Source of the DNA: Candidatus Acidiferrales bacterium
GTDB taxonomy: Bacteria; Acidobacteriota; Terriglobia; Acidiferrales; UBA7541
Length of the DNA: 39,998 nt
Assembly (NCBI GenBank): GCA_025451835.1
Contig: JANWJR010000055.1
Span: forward strand, 1 to 39,998
Direction: 5' to 3'
This document shows, piece after piece, positions 18,811-28,267 of this stretch (positions within the stretch are counted from its first letter, which is position 1; each line of letters opens with the position of its first letter). A model generated the notes under the pieces. It saw nothing but the letters and a program-made list of their open reading frames with translations, ran no database searches and was not told the DNA's origin. Both the position numbers and the translations under genes were made by a program.

Positions 18811-21800
18811 TCAGACCTGCAAAACGTCGCCATCACGCGCGACCGTTCGATACAGCACTGGATCGACGAACACAGCGAGGCACAATCGGGAGATCAAACC
18901 TGCAACGATCACAATCGCAAACGGCTTTTGAGTATCAGAACCGATCCCCGAGGAAAGCGCGGCGGGCAGAAGGCCGAGGCAAGCCACGAGCGCCGTCATC
19001 ATGATGGGTCTTAGCCGCATGAGAGCGGCTTCGCGTGTTGCGGTTCGAATATCCTTTCCTTCTTGCCTGAGCTTATTGATAAAAGACACGAGGATGACGG
19101 CGGTTTCGACCGACACGCCCATCAGCGCCAACAAGCCGAGCACGGAAGAGACGCTGAGCGATGTGTGCGTCAGCTTGAGAGCGATTAACGCTCCCACGGG
19201 CTCCGTGATGAGCACGCCAAAGGCGATCGCCATGGGGAATTTGAAATTGCCATACAGCACGAACAGAATCATGAATATCAGCAGAACCGCCAGTGGGCCG
19301 ATGATTTCCATCTGGTGCTCCGCCTCCACGAATTCGCTGTATTCTCCGCCCCAGGTCAGGCGGTAGCCCGTGGGAAGTGTTTTACTGATGTTGGCAATCG
19401 CGCGCTGGCCATCTTTCACCGCGCTGGCGAGGTCGCGGCCTTCGATGCTGAATTGCACGCCGATATACCGCGAATTATTTTCACGATAGATAAACGAAGC
19501 GCCGCTCGCTTCACGAATGTTAGCCAGATCGCTCAATGGAATCTGCTGTCCGGCGGGAGTTCCAACGAGCAAGTTTCCAATTTGCTGAGCGTTTTGGCGG
19601 AACTGGGGCTTCATGCGGACAACAAGATCGAAAAGTTTTTCACCCTGAATCACCTGCGTGGCGGCCTGTCCGCCCACGGCGGCCTGTACGACGGCTTCGA
19701 CGTCCGCGACGTTGACTCCGTACCTCGCGATCTTGCCGCGATCGACGTCGATTAGAAGGCTGGGTTGCCCAAGCTCGCGCACGACGGTCAGCTCCGTAAA
19801 ACCGGGTACTTGCGAGAGTTGCCGCTTGATTTCGATCGCCTTCGACTGCAAGACGTTGAGGTCCGGGCCATAGATCTTTACAGCAAGCGCGCTCTTGAGT
19901 CCGGTCAAGGCTTCGTCAACGGCGTCTTCAGCGGGCTGCGTGTAATTGAAGATCACGCCAGGATACGTGCTTAGTTTCTTTTGAAGATCCTCCTGCAGCG
20001 CGGCCTTGTCGTGAACGGGACCCTTTTTCCAGGTCGCGTCATCATAGGGTTTCAGCCCGACGTAGAATTCACAGTTGAAGAAACCGGTGGGGTCGGTGCC
20101 ATCGTCGGGGCGGCCAAGCTCCGAACCCACGTCCGTCACCATTGGATACTGCATCAAAATGTCACGGATCTGCGGCGCGAACTTACTCGCTTCGTCATAA
20201 GAGATGGTGTAGGGCATCGTCGCGCGCACCCACAGTGCGCCCTCATCGAGATGAGGCATGAATTCGCCGCCGATGAATGGAACCAACAGCAGGACGCCGC
20301 CGAAAATGGCCACTGCAACCAGAATCGTGATTTTGGGATGATCGAGACAGCGGTCGAGCTGGACGGCATATTTTTCTTTTATCCATTCGAACGGCTTGTT
20401 GACGCGCTCGCGCACGCCGTTTTTGAACCAGTACGAGCACATGACGGGAACGAAGGTGAGAGTCAGAATCAGCGCGCCGATGAGCGCGATGGACATCGTG
20501 TCCGCCATGGGATGGAAAAGTTTTCCGGCGGGCCCGCTGAGCGCGTAGATGGGGATGTACCCGGCGATGATGACGGCCACGGAGTAAAAAATTGGCCGGT
20601 CGACGTCTTTCGCCGCGGCCAGGATCACTTCATGCAAATCGTATCTCTGGCCTTCGCGCAAGCCTAGCTCGCGGAAGACGTTTTCGACCATCACCAGCGT
20701 GCCATCGATGATGATTCCAAAATCGATCGCGCCGATCGAAAGCAAGTTCGCGGCGACGCCCTTGGCATGCAGAAAGATGAATGAGAAAAGGAGCGCCAGC
20801 GGAATCGTTAGCGCCACGATCACCGCTGCGCGAACGTTCACCAGGAAAAACATCAGCACGATCAGGACGAGGATCATCCCGCGTATCAGGTTCTTTTCCA
20901 CGGTGTCGGTGGTCACCCGGACTAGATCGCTGCGGTCGTAGAAGGGATGAACCTTTACGTCCGGCGGCAAAATGTGTTCGTTGAGTTGCTTCGTTTTCGC
21001 CTCGACGCCCTTAAGCACGTTCTGGGTTTGCTCGCCGCGAAGCATCAGAATAACGCCCTCGACCGAATCGTCCGTTTTGTTGAATCCAAATTCGCCGAGC
21101 CGAGGCGCATGCCCGATCGCGACTTCGCCGATGTCGCGCACCAGCACTGGCACACCATTCTGGTTTCCAACGATCACGTTGGCGATATCCGCTTCATCGC
21201 GGATCAGACCAAGCCCGCGCACGTAATAAAACTGCCCGCCCTGCGAGTAGAAGCCTCCTCCAGCATTGGAATTATTGACGGCTAGCTGCTGAATCACCTG
21301 CGGAACAGTGATGTGATAACCGTAGAGGCGCGCGGGATCGAGCAGAACTTGATACTGCATGACCGTCCCGCCGAAGCCGGAATCATCGGCAACGCCGCGA
21401 ACCTGCTTGTACTCGCGCTCGATGACCCAGTCCTCGTAGGTCTTCAATTCCTGCGGGCTGCGGTCAGGGCTTTCGAGTACGTAGCGGTAGACGAGTCCGG
21501 AAGGGCTCGAGAGCGGCGCCAGCGAGGGAGCGACGCCAGAGGGAAACGTGACTTCGCTGAGACGCTGGAAGACCACCTGCCGCGCAAAATAATCGTCCGT
21601 ATCTTCATCGAATGTCAGCCGAACGTCCGAAAGGCCGTACAGGGAAATCGAGCGCATCACGGACATTTTCGGCACGCCGTTCATTTCCACTTCGATGGGC
21701 AGCGTGACGAGGCGCTCGATTTCCTCGGCGGCATGGCCGCTCCACTGCGTGATGATCTCCACCATCGGCGGTGAGAGGTCCGGATAAGCATCCACCGGCA

Positions 21801-21900
21801 TGCGCTGGAAGGAGACGCTTCCGCCCACCAGGATAAACACCACCAGCATCATGACCAGGAACCGCTGCCTCAACGAGAACTGAACGATGCGATGAATCAT
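18811..21900 (-). CDS. heavy-metal efflux RND pump (CzcA/CusA-like)
   Basis: This 1029-residue protein has the RND layout: membrane helix 1 at residues about 10-30, large periplasmic loops, two six-helix bundles and a cytoplasmic end (LYRTVARDGDVLQV). The proton-relay helix 4 reads DFGIIIDGTLVMVEN, the Asp/Asp/Glu pattern of heavy-metal (HME) pumps. The signature GVPKMSVMRSISLYGLSDV is typical of CzcA/CusA. It exports divalent or monovalent metal ions using the proton gradient. It is the last gene of a minus-strand operon after the TolC-like and adaptor genes (14 nt after the adaptor). The metal (Co/Zn/Cd or Cu/Ag) cannot be decided from sequence reading alone. Confidence 0.92.
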   Translation of the reverse strand: MIHRIVQFSLRQRFLVMMLVVFILVGGSVSFQRMPVDAYPDLSPPMVEIITQWSGHAAEEIERLVTLPIEVEMNGVPKMSVMRSISLYGLSDVRLTFDEDTDDYFARQVVFQRLSEVTFPSGVAPSLAPLSSPSGLVYRYVLESPDRSPQELKTYEDWVIEREYKQVRGVADDSGFGGTVMQYQVLLDPARLYGYHITVPQVIQQLAVNNSNAGGGFYSQGGQFYYVRGLGLIRDEADIANVIVGNQNGVPVLVRDIGEVAIGHAPRLGEFGFNKTDDSVEGVILMLRGEQTQNVLKGVEAKTKQLNEHILPPDVKVHPFYDRSDLVRVTTDTVEKNLIRGMILVLIVLMFFLVNVRAAVIVALTIPLALLFSFIFLHAKGVAANLLSIGAIDFGIIIDGTLVMVENVFRELGLREGQRYDLHEVILAAAKDVDRPIFYSVAVIIAGYIPIYALSGPAGKLFHPMADTMSIALIGALILTLTFVPVMCSYWFKNGVRERVNKPFEWIKEKYAVQLDRCLDHPKITILVAVAIFGGVLLLVPFIGGEFMPHLDEGALWVRATMPYTISYDEASKFAPQIRDILMQYPMVTDVGSELGRPDDGTDPTGFFNCEFYVGLKPYDDATWKKGPVHDKAALQEDLQKKLSTYPGVIFNYTQPAEDAVDEALTGLKSALAVKIYGPDLNVLQSKAIEIKRQLSQVPGFTELTVVRELGQPSLLIDVDRGKIARYGVNVADVEAVVQAAVGGQAATQVIQGEKLFDLVVRMKPQFRQNAQQIGNLLVGTPAGQQIPLSDLANIREASGASFIYRENNSRYIGVQFSIEGRDLASAVKDGQRAIANISKTLPTGYRLTWGGEYSEFVEAEHQMEIIGPLAVLLIFMILFVLYGNFKFPMAIAFGVLITEPVGALIALKLTHTSLSVSSVLGLLALMGVSVETAVILVSFINKLRQEGKDIRTATREAALMRLRPIMMTALVACLGLLPAALSSGIGSDTQKPFAIVIVAGLISRLCLAVFVDPVLYRTVARDGDVLQV

Positions 21901-21914
21901 AAGAGCTGCCGCCT

Positions 21915-23078
21915 CTAGTGTTGGAGCGAATTGGCGAACTGCAGGAACAAACTCCCGTCGCCTACAACCTTGTCGCCCGGAGAGAGACCCTTCAAGATTT
22001 GCGTTTTGCCGCCCTCGCTCTGTCCGATGTCGACGGAACGGCGGCCGAACTGGTTCGCGCCGCTGGCAACGTAAACGAACGGCTGATTCTCATCGTCGCG
22101 AAGAACCGCGGAATCGGGCACGGCGATGGCGTTCTGAATCTGGCCCGCCGTGACGCTGACGGTGCAATACATGTCCTTTTTAAGTTTTTCGCCGTGATTA
22201 TCGACGACGATGCGGGCCTGCAAAGTGCGCGTATTCGGATCGAGCGCCGGCGAGATAAACGAAATTTTTCCGTGGAAGACGTCCGGATACGCGTCGGTGT
22301 GAACTTCAACGGAATCGCCGACTTTCACGTCCGCGAGATCGGCCTGGTAAATGTTGGCAAGCACCCAGACCGTGTTCATGTCGGAAATTGTGAATGCTTG
22401 CGTCGACCCTGCCTGCAGTACTTGGCCGGGCGCGACGAGCCGTTCGACGATTTCTCCTCCAATCGGAGCAAGCAGCGGGACTTGTGCGGAGACTGGAGCT
22501 TTTTCGAGCTGCTCGGGATTCTTGATCCCGAGAATTTTCATTCCCTGCTCGGCCGCATTCCTATCCGCCTGTGCTTGATTGCGGTCTGATTCGGCCTGCT
22601 GCAAATCGCGCTCCGCGATGGCGTGGTGTTTGTACAGATCCTGCGCGCGCACGTAATTTTTGTCCGCCAGGCGGAACGCATCGTTCGCTTTCAGGTACAA
22701 GTCTAGAAGCTGCGAGTAATCGGGGCTGCTCACTTCGAGTAATGGCTGGCCCTGGTGAACCCGCTCGCCGGGAACCACCAGAATCCGGCTGACAGGTCCG
22801 CCAACTTGCGTGATGACAGGCGTGGTCTTAAAGGCGTTATATGCGACGGCGCCCGTAAGGCGAAGCGTGCGTGTCAACTTCGCGGGTGCCACCGTCACGA
22901 CCTGCACATGGGACATCTGATCTTCCGGGATCGTGAAGAGCGACGCGGTATTCGCCTTCGATCCCTGGGAGGAATACGACGTCATCGTGCTTGGCTTGTC
23001 GGAACTGCAAGCTGCGAGCGAAAGCGCGGCGACCAGAGCCAGCAAGCACACACTTCGAGCGATGGTTTGGACGTTCAT
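21915..23078 (-). CDS. RND efflux periplasmic adaptor lipoprotein (CzcB/CusB-like)
   Basis: This 387-residue adaptor begins with a lipoprotein signal whose lipobox is LAAC (Cys near 24), so it should be anchored by lipid. A barrel-sandwich half motif (GGPVSRILVVPGERVHQGQPLLEV) is followed by an alpha-hairpin (about 125-180, NDAFRLADKNYVRAQDLYKHHA), the second sandwich half and a beta-barrel (SVEVHTDAYPDVFHGKISFISP). It links the inner-membrane pump to the TolC-like channel. Its ATG overlaps the stop of the TolC-like gene (ATGA), with AGGAG 7 nt upstream inside that gene, so translation is coupled. It has no extra His/Met-rich metal-binding N-terminus of the CusB or CzcB kind. Confidence 0.9.
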   Translation of the reverse strand: MNVQTIARSVCLLALVAALSLAACSSDKPSTMTSYSSQGSKANTASLFTIPEDQMSHVQVVTVAPAKLTRTLRLTGAVAYNAFKTTPVITQVGGPVSRILVVPGERVHQGQPLLEVSSPDYSQLLDLYLKANDAFRLADKNYVRAQDLYKHHAIAERDLQQAESDRNQAQADRNAAEQGMKILGIKNPEQLEKAPVSAQVPLLAPIGGEIVERLVAPGQVLQAGSTQAFTISDMNTVWVLANIYQADLADVKVGDSVEVHTDAYPDVFHGKISFISPALDPNTRTLQARIVVDNHGEKLKKDMYCTVSVTAGQIQNAIAVPDSAVLRDDENQPFVYVASGANQFGRRSVDIGQSEGGKTQILKGLSPGDKVVGDGSLFLQFANSLQH

Positions 23079-24352
23079 GGCAAACTCCTGGTACCCACGG
23101 CTTCGCGCAATTGTTCAACCGCGGAAAGGTAGGAAGCGAGCGACTGGCGATAGGCAAGCTCGGTTGAGCGATAGCTGCGTTCGGCGTCGAGGAAATCGAG
23201 AAGGCTGGCCGCACCCTTTTTGTAAGCGTACTCCGCGATGTCTCGCGATTGCTTCGCCTGATCGAGGTAGCCGGAGCGGTAAAGCGTGACCACCTGGTCG
23301 TTGTCGCGAACTCCTTCGTAGGCGTTGAGCACGTCGCTCATCACCTGGTCGCTGGCCGCGAGTTCGAGTTCGCGCGATTGCGCAATGACGTAATTGGCGC
23401 GCGCGATCTCTCCCTGGTTGCGATCGAAGATCGGCAAAGGAACGCTGACGATGATGGACGCTGAGTTGTAGCCGGTGATATGCGTGAAATTCAACGTGCC
23501 AGTGACGTCTTGCTTCGCGATGGCTCTTTGCAATTCGTACTGGCTCTTGGCCGAGCTAATGCCTTGTTGCGCAGCACGGAAATCCGGCCGGTTCTGCAGG
23601 GCCTTTGCCTGCAAGTCTTCCAGCCTCATGGTCACCGGAATGTAGTCGAAATCGCCCGAGACATCGTAGTCTCTTGGAACGGCGTTATATCCGAGCAGTT
23701 GCCGCAGCCCGACCAGGGCTTGCATTCTGGCAAGATTTGTCTGGGTCACGTCCGATTGAAATTGCAGCAACTGAATCTTGATTTTGAGATAGTCGCCTTC
23801 GCTAATATCGCCGGCCTTGTATCGCGCTTCGCTGATGTCCACGGTATTTTGAAAGCTCTTCAGATCCTGCTGCGCCAGGGCCAGAGTGGATTCCGCAAGC
23901 TGCACGGTGATGAATTGCGAAGCCACCTGAAACGTGAGCGTGCGCTCGTTGTCCGTCACCTGCGATCGCGTAACCGTCGTCGCGTCTTTCGCCGCCTGCA
24001 GACGGTGCTGGCGCTTCTTTCCGCGCTCGAACAGATAGCCGAGTCCTATGTCAAATTCGGTCGCGTCGATATTGTTAGCGGTGAAAGTGCCGGGCGTCAG
24101 CGGAAGGCCCACAACATCGGCGCCGAAGACGGGATTGGGGCGCAGGTTTGCCGTGATCTCCTCGGCTTCGTTTTGCTGAATTGTCGTTTGCGCAGCCAGT
24201 AGGTTGTGATTGTGCTGGATGGCCAACTGAATGGCTTGATCGAGCGTAATCCGAACCGGTCCTTGCGTTTGCGCGCGCAAATCCGGCGCAAGGAGCGCTG
24301 CCGCGAAAATCAGAATCGCAACAAACCCGGACCGCATGAGTTGCACACGCAT
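23075..24352 (-). CDS. TolC-family outer-membrane efflux channel (CzcC-like)
   Basis: This 425-residue protein has a signal peptide (LMRSGFVAILIFAAALLAPDLRAQ) and two outer-membrane efflux (OEP) repeats: ITLDQAIQLAIQHNHNLLAAQ at the start of repeat 1 and the matching helical repeat from about residue 245 (DLQAKALQNRPDFRAAQQGI). LRPNPVFGADVVGLP is typical of CzcC-like members. As a trimer it forms the outer-membrane duct of the RND complex with the adaptor and pump encoded directly after it. The 4-nt overlap with the adaptor gene shows one operon. A start at Met6 is also possible. Confidence 0.9.
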   Translation of the reverse strand: MRVQLMRSGFVAILIFAAALLAPDLRAQTQGPVRITLDQAIQLAIQHNHNLLAAQTTIQQNEAEEITANLRPNPVFGADVVGLPLTPGTFTANNIDATEFDIGLGYLFERGKKRQHRLQAAKDATTVTRSQVTDNERTLTFQVASQFITVQLAESTLALAQQDLKSFQNTVDISEARYKAGDISEGDYLKIKIQLLQFQSDVTQTNLARMQALVGLRQLLGYNAVPRDYDVSGDFDYIPVTMRLEDLQAKALQNRPDFRAAQQGISSAKSQYELQRAIAKQDVTGTLNFTHITGYNSASIIVSVPLPIFDRNQGEIARANYVIAQSRELELAASDQVMSDVLNAYEGVRDNDQVVTLYRSGYLDQAKQSRDIAEYAYKKGAASLLDFLDAERSYRSTELAYRQSLASYLSAVEQLREAVGTRSLP

Positions 24353-24432
24353 CGGCGTTCAGCCTTCTTCGAATCAAATACAACGTGGATTGTGGATTGG
24401 CGTGCTGGCAACAGCACAGAAAAAGCCGAGGA

Positions 24433-24720
24433 TTATGCGGAAGGAGGTGCGCGTGCAGGCAGCGGGCATATTACCAGAATTGCCGCGGGGCCAACTATTT
24501 GCAGTTCTGGGCCGCGTCCCAAGGGAGCCAGAACCGGAGTCCGGTTCGTTGCCACGGGGCGCTCGACCGATTGATGGCTCAAATGACAGATTGGGCAGCA
24601 GTTCGTCTCGGAGGAAGTTGCGTGGTGATGGAAAACGTTTCCGAGCGTGGTTCCGAGAACCAATAGCGCTACAAGCGCCAGCGGCACCACCAGACGCCGA
24701 AATGTGACTCGCTTAGCCAT
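24433..24720 (-). CDS. small membrane protein with Cys/His metal-binding-like motif, first gene of the efflux operon
   Basis: This 95-residue protein has one N-terminal membrane segment (RLVVPLALVALLVLGTTLGNVF) followed by HHH and the cluster CCPICHLSHQS, then a Pro/Ala-rich tail. It lies 80 nt upstream of the TolC-like gene on the same strand, so it would be the first gene of the operon. Short proteins of this layout (DUF2946/CzcI-like) often accompany metal-efflux genes and carry a Cys-x-x-Cys-His motif. Metal sensing or chaperoning on the periplasmic side is inferred from context. I prefer the ATG at 24720 over GTG 24723; no ribosome site is evident. The tail could be out of frame, as it has little structure. 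Confidence 0.6.
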   Translation of the reverse strand: MAKRVTFRRLVVPLALVALLVLGTTLGNVFHHHATSSETNCCPICHLSHQSVERPVATNRTPVLAPLGRGPELQIVGPAAILVICPLPARAPPSA

Positions 24721-24824
24721 CACCGAAAACTAGTGAGATTCCCCAAGTTCCAAGAATAATATCGTAGACGCTCCCGAGCGCCAATAGGTTGTGCTTGAAT
24801 TGTGCCGCCAAAGGCACTCCAAAT

Positions 24825-25100
24825 TTAGTTTGTGTGCTCGAGCGCCTTTTCAACCATGCCTACGCACTTTTCAACGCGTTTCCGCAGCGGTCCTTCAATC
24901 TCCTGCCGTTGGCGCAACGTAAGCAGCTCGTCGGCGATGTTGAGCGCCGCCAGGACGGCCACCTTCACGGTGTCCACGGTGTGCGTTGCGTCGGCCACGG
25001 TGCGCATTTTGGCGTCAACGTAGGCGCCAAGCTCCCTGACGTAGTCTTCATTCTGGTCCGCAGCGACGTTGTAAGTCTGATCGAAAATTTCAATTTTCAC
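24825..25100 (-). CDS. zapA: cell division protein ZapA
   Basis: This 91-residue protein has the ZapA pattern: VKIEIFDQTYNVAADQNEDYVRELGAYVDAKM, then a long helix DTVKVAVLAALNIADELL forming a coiled coil for dimer/tetramer assembly. It crosslinks FtsZ filaments at the division ring. The track start (25160) adds 20 non-conserved residues that overlap the end of the pheT region. GTG 25100, with GGGAG 9 nt upstream, gives the family start. It follows pheT on the same strand at 68 nt, a frequent pheT-zapA arrangement. A 6S RNA gene often follows, but I see none in the 100 bp before the efflux operon. Confidence 0.88.
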   Translation of the reverse strand: MKIEIFDQTYNVAADQNEDYVRELGAYVDAKMRTVADATHTVDTVKVAVLAALNIADELLTLRQRQEIEGPLRKRVEKCVGMVEKALEHTN

Positions 25101-25168
25101 GGTCTTGATCTCCCGCGCGAATGCGAATCCGCGCCATTGTCCGTGATTGATGGAGATCAAGCAAGCAC

Positions 25169-27262
25169 TTACGAGGCGCGCAGCGTGGCGCCCAGTGCTC
25201 TTTCGACGGCCGCGATGATCCGCGAAGAAAAATCCGAGAGCTGGGCGTCTGTAAGCGTTGCGTCGGAACTCTGAAAGACAGCTCGAATCATGAGAGAGAA
25301 CTTTCCGGGCGGGATCTGCCCGCCGCGAAAGAGGTCGGCGGCCTCGATCTTCTGAAGTTCGACGATATTCAACAAACGGATCGCCTCCGCAACCTGGGCG
25401 AATGTTACACCATCCTCGATCACGAGAGAGAAATCGCGTTCGACCGCCGGAAAGCGCGCGAGTGGGATAAATCGGCGGGCGGCCGCCGCTGATTCAATTC
25501 CGGCAAGCAGATGCTCCAGCCGCAATTCCGCGAGGAAAATTTCCTGCCGGAGCTTGAATTGGTCGGCAACGCGACGCGCAAGCTTTCCTGCGGCGCCGAG
25601 ACAGGCGCCATTGCTGGTATCCCCGGTGAGCGAAACTTGTGCCGCATGTCCAGCCACTAGCCAACTGGGAGCGCCGGGCTGCCACGAGAATCCGCCGGCG
25701 AGCTCGCCGAGCCGATCGAGGTCACCCTTGAAATCGGCAAACGCAAATTCGCGCGCCGTATCGTGAATGGTCTTTTCGCGGGCGAGGCCTGTAGCGCCTA
25801 GCGTCAACACTCGCGTCTCAACGGGTTCGCCGTCGCGTAATTCGTAGGTCTTGCCGATTTCGAACAGGCGCAAATTGCGCTGACCATGGTTCAGGTTCCA
25901 TTCGAGCGCACCAAGCATGCTGATGATACCGTTCGAGCGCATCACCGCCGCATCTTCCGCGAGAGGATTCCCGATTTTTGCAGGCGCAATGCTCTTGGCG
26001 CGAAAAATTTCATCGCGAAGAGGATCTACAAGGGGAATTTCGACAATTTCCTGATATCCGAGAGCCACGATCCGTTCAACCAGGCAATCTTGCGCGTCTG
26101 CATGGGGCAAGCGGTGGGCGGGACGCTTCGCGGGAGGCAGCCGCGACGGGAATTTATCGTAGCCGTAATGGCGTGCGACTTCTTCGATCAAATCGATCCC
26201 GCGCGTGACATCCCTTCGCCAGGACGCGCGTTCGCATTGCCAGACCGCCAGGAGCGAGCCCGGGCTCCCACGATTGGCATCCACGCGGACGGGATGAAAT
26301 CCGAGCGCGCTCAAAATTCCCTCGATGTCCCGGTCGGGAACATCCGCACCCATTACTCGCAGAAGCTCTTTGCGCGTGAGTTCGATTTTCGGCAGCGCTT
26401 CGTGGCGCGGATACACGTCCACAACACCCGCGAGAATTTCGCCACCGGCCAGTTGCTGAATCAGCTCCGCCGCGCGGCGCGAGGCAAGCTCCGTCATTTC
26501 CGGATCCGTGCCACGCTCGAAGCGGTAGGAAGCCTCCGACCGCAGGCCCAGTGCCTTTGAAGTGCGGCGAATCGAAATTGGATCGAACCAGGCGCACTCG
26601 ATGAGAATGTTGCGCGTGCTGAAGCTGATTTCGCTGTCGGCGCCGCCCATCACTCCGCCAATGGAAAGCGCACGGGATGCGTCCGCGATCACGCACATAT
26701 CTCTTGCCAGCGTTCGTTCAACGCCATCGAGCGTGCGAAGTTTCTCTCCAGGCTGCGCGCGTCGCACGACGATGCGATGCTCGGTGATTTTTTCGAAATC
26801 AAAAGCGTGGAGCGGGTGCCCGAGCTCGAACAACACGTAGTTGGTCACGTCGACAACGTTGTTGATCGACTTTTGTCCGGTCGCTTCGAGACGCTGGCGC
26901 AGCCAATCCGGCGACGGCTGCACTTTTACGCCGCGCAGAACTCGCGCCGTGAAGCGCCCGCACAAATCCGCAGCTTCGATTTCGACGCGTACGGCGTCGC
27001 TCGCTTTTTCAGCGGACTCCTTCAGCTTAGGCTGCATGGATTTGTGCGGCAGGCGATAGATCGCGGCTACTTCGCGGGCAACGCCATAGTGGCCGAGGCA
27101 ATCGGGACGATTCGCCGTAACCTCCACGTCTAGCACGGGGCCCGTCGGGGTTTCCTCGATCGCATCGACAGCCGTGCCGGAAAGCGAAAGCTTCGCGCGC
27201 AGATCATCCGCGGGCGCTTCGACGTTCACGAATTCTTTCAGCCAGTTGTAGATGACCTTCAT
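25169..27262 (-). CDS. pheT: phenylalanine--tRNA ligase beta subunit, short form lacking the EMAP/OB domain
   Basis: This 697-residue protein has the PheT core: start KVIYNWLKEFVNV, the B3/B4 editing domain (PSPDWLRQRLEATGQKSINN, NYVLFELGHPLHAFDFEKI), B5 (PKIELTRKELLRVMGADV), the pseudo-catalytic B6/B7 core (WRRDVTRGIDLIEEVARHYGYD) and a C-terminal anticodon-binding domain (RFPAVERDFSLVIEDGVTF). The EMAPII/OB-fold tRNA-binding domain that normally follows residue about 38 is absent: the sequence runs directly from AIEETPTGPVLDVEV into TANRPDCLGHYGVAREV. This explains a length about 100 below E. coli PheT (795). It forms the alpha2beta2 enzyme with PheS. Its ATG overlaps the stop of the upstream methyltransferase gene (ATGA). 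Confidence 0.92.
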   Translation of the reverse strand: MKVIYNWLKEFVNVEAPADDLRAKLSLSGTAVDAIEETPTGPVLDVEVTANRPDCLGHYGVAREVAAIYRLPHKSMQPKLKESAEKASDAVRVEIEAADLCGRFTARVLRGVKVQPSPDWLRQRLEATGQKSINNVVDVTNYVLFELGHPLHAFDFEKITEHRIVVRRAQPGEKLRTLDGVERTLARDMCVIADASRALSIGGVMGGADSEISFSTRNILIECAWFDPISIRRTSKALGLRSEASYRFERGTDPEMTELASRRAAELIQQLAGGEILAGVVDVYPRHEALPKIELTRKELLRVMGADVPDRDIEGILSALGFHPVRVDANRGSPGSLLAVWQCERASWRRDVTRGIDLIEEVARHYGYDKFPSRLPPAKRPAHRLPHADAQDCLVERIVALGYQEIVEIPLVDPLRDEIFRAKSIAPAKIGNPLAEDAAVMRSNGIISMLGALEWNLNHGQRNLRLFEIGKTYELRDGEPVETRVLTLGATGLAREKTIHDTAREFAFADFKGDLDRLGELAGGFSWQPGAPSWLVAGHAAQVSLTGDTSNGACLGAAGKLARRVADQFKLRQEIFLAELRLEHLLAGIESAAAARRFIPLARFPAVERDFSLVIEDGVTFAQVAEAIRLLNIVELQKIEAADLFRGGQIPPGKFSLMIRAVFQSSDATLTDAQLSDFSSRIIAAVERALGATLRAS

Positions 27263-28080
27263 CGTGATTCCGCAGCCCCCAAAGTCGCCGGGCGGAGATG
27301 TCCGTAGAAAACCTGCGTTTCATATTCGAAACGCACACGGCCATTTTTCTGATGGGCGTCGAATATCCGCCGCAACTCGGCGAGCATCGGAGAATGGTTG
27401 GGTTGCTCCTGCCGTGGTGCGTAAGACGAACTCATCAACCTGCCCTTCAAGCCGTCGAAATCAAAAATCTGTTCATTCGGGAACGATTTTTCGCGAAGGC
27501 CGTCCGCCCCGAAGAAATTCGCAAAATGCCGGCTTCCGACATACGTCGAGGCGACCTGGCCGTAGTCGGTTCCGTAGGTGCGAAGCAAAGTCTCGTAGTC
27601 GCGCAAAAAGGGAGTCGAATCGGTCTTTCGCTCGTTCCAGACGATGGCGACCCAGCCGTGCGGCAGAAGCACGCGAAGAAATTCGGCGCGCGTCCGTGCG
27701 GCGTCAAACCAATGAAATGCCTGGCCCGCAGTTATGAAGTCGACGCTCGCATCCGGCAGCGTGGTGGCTTCAGCCGAACCGGTAACGCTGTGGAATTTCG
27801 GATTATTTATCAGCAGGCGCTCACCGGCTTCCCGCATGGCCGCATTCGGCTCTACCGCGTAAACCACGTTGCCATTCTCGAGAAAAAGCCGGGTGAGGAA
27901 TCCCGTTCCGGAGCCGACGTCCGCCACGACGGATTCGGGCGTTAGATTACATTCCGTTCTCAGGAGGTCGATTATCCCGGGTGGATATCCCGGGCGATAG
28001 CGGGCGTAGTCCTCCACGCGGTCGGAGAAGCGCAGCTTTGGATCAGGCGAAGTTGCGGGGTTGCTGGCGTTGGCTGGCAT
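27259..28080 (-). CDS. class I SAM-dependent methyltransferase
   Basis: This 273-residue soluble protein has SAM motif I VADVGSGTGFLT, the acidic ribose-binding position in VYAVEPNAAM, and the post-motif FITAGQAFHWFD typical of Methyltransf_11 proteins. An N-terminal helix with RFSDRVEDYARYRPGYPPGIID is common in this group. The substrate is unknown. It sits between pheS and pheT on the same strand. Its stop overlaps the pheT start by 4 nt, so pheT translation is likely coupled to it. Such an insertion between the two PheRS subunit genes is unusual, and the 283-bp gap to pheS contains a palindromic repeat. Confidence 0.85.
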   Translation of the reverse strand: MPANASNPATSPDPKLRFSDRVEDYARYRPGYPPGIIDLLRTECNLTPESVVADVGSGTGFLTRLFLENGNVVYAVEPNAAMREAGERLLINNPKFHSVTGSAEATTLPDASVDFITAGQAFHWFDAARTRAEFLRVLLPHGWVAIVWNERKTDSTPFLRDYETLLRTYGTDYGQVASTYVGSRHFANFFGADGLREKSFPNEQIFDFDGLKGRLMSSSYAPRQEQPNHSPMLAELRRIFDAHQKNGRVRFEYETQVFYGHLRPATLGAAESR

Positions 28081-28267
28081 GGCTAACGGGGCCCCTGAAA
28101 AGTGTCGATTAGAAGTAAGAGTCGCATTTTGTTTTCAATGAGTTAGCACTGTTTCTAATCCCTGTTGGGCCGATTAGAAATCGGCCTCGCGCCGGAGAGG
28201 ATTGTACTCCCTCCGGCCCACTCTCCATAATCGAGCAGGATACCTGACACGTAATGCCGTTTGTCAG

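Noticed and set aside
19981-20667. 228-codon plus-strand ORF inside the RND pump gene
   Set aside because: It is antisense to the pump gene's reading frame and has no family match by eye.
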